Positions 63,795-64,000 of a DNA stretch of 64,000 nucleotides are shown one piece after another. This stretch comes from Diphasiastrum complanatum (Eukaryota > Streptophyta > Lycopodiopsida > Lycopodiales > Lycopodiaceae), in NCBI GenBank assembly GCA_029204225.1, contig CM055109.1:38328632-38392631 (forward strand). The letters are read 5' to 3'. A program made the translations under genes and the position numbers. The notes below the pieces were generated by a model. The model searched no databases, had not been told where the DNA came from, and saw only the letters and a list, made by a program, of their open reading frames with translations. Positions within the stretch are counted from its first letter, which is position 1. Each line of letters starts with the position of its first letter.

Positions 63795-63996
63795 TTAGCG
63801 CCTTCAAATTCACACAAATTTGCATTTTGTCGTTCTTCTTGGGTACCATAACTATTGACGATATCCATTCCATGTGCTCGATTTCAGAAATGAAATCTGC
63901 ATCCATCAGCTTCTGCAACTCCTGCTTGATCAACTCTGTATAATTCGGGTTGCAGCGGTAGTAGTGGCTTACCTTGGGGACTGCTCCATCCACCAA
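63795..63996 (-). pseudogene. GYP-M RT N-terminus (gypsy), runs off the window
   Basis: VDGAVPKVSHYYRCNPNYTE, then LIKQELQKLMDADFISEIEH and SIVMVPKKNDKMQICVNLKAL form the start of gypsy RT. Right after NAITKR it joins RNase H, so the whole palm with YxDD is deleted. The element continues to the right beyond 64000. Confidence 0.88.
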
Positions 63997-64000
63997 GGGT

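Overview
This is plant nuclear DNA made almost entirely of nested, decayed LTR retrotransposons. The signs are Ty1-copia elements primed by initiator tRNA-Met (TGGTATCAGAGC sites), Ty3-gypsy elements, long AG/CT microsatellites, and no bacterial-type gene layout. The density of nested, rearranged elements fits a large repeat-rich vascular plant genome; the species or clade cannot be fixed from sequence alone. No intact host gene is visible. The only candidate host sequence is a three-exon-like stretch on the minus strand at 18.6-19.8 kb. Family names here (COP-A, GYP-F and so on) are local labels.

Layout. 1-5.5 kb: COP-A 3' end (LTR 1021-1690, RNase H, RT, minus strand), interrupted by COP-B (2975-5489, plus), a copia deletion derivative. 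5.5-7.5 kb: a CT microsatellite and GC-rich hairpins in a probable Tat/Athila-type LTR, its primer site at 5945, and a tandem array of ~150-bp units. 7.5-10.25 kb: first half of COP-C (gag to the start of RT, minus). 10.25-14.1 kb: an AT-rich, unreadable remnant ending in a gypsy-type LTR. 14.1-15.9 kb: a second COP-A LTR, more array units, and the missing second half of COP-C, now on the plus strand. 15.9-18.05 kb: a truncated COP-D LTR and a COP-E LTR with expanded microsatellites. 18.6-19.8 kb: candidate host exons.

19.86-32.39 kb: GYP-F, a gypsy element with gag, protease, RT, RNase H, integrase and an extra ORF downstream of pol. It is split by COP-D (26551-31847), a two-LTR element with no RT but with ORFs carrying a duplicated domain. 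32.4-36 kb: a copia RT fragment, then COP-E (minus). 36-38.9 kb: copia leader/gag (plus), gypsy GYP-G gag-protease (minus) and a copia 3' end. 39-43 kb: a second Tat-like primer site and about 1.4 kb of changing minisatellites. 43.3-45.2 kb: unidentified broken ORFs. 45.8-46.08 kb: a candidate tRNA-Asp-derived, dimeric SINE. 46.1-48.2 kb: COP-J and a COP-E LTR. 48.6-50.5 kb: a 74-nt hairpin and a COP-H leader/LTR. 50.5-54.5 kb: COP-K, with an integrase module duplicated into its RNase H and a MITE in one copy. 54.8-58.1 kb: a gypsy LTR and gag-like remnant. 58.1-62.6 kb: a COP-I/COP-L chimera. 62.6-64 kb: gypsy GYP-M (minus), cut by the COP-L LTR.

Nearly every reading frame is broken, so these genes do not work together as a system. 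The informative content is structural: nesting order, a probable inversion between two COP-A LTRs, domain duplications, a MITE with its own empty-site control, and non-autonomous derivatives that may have relied on relatives for reverse transcription and integration.
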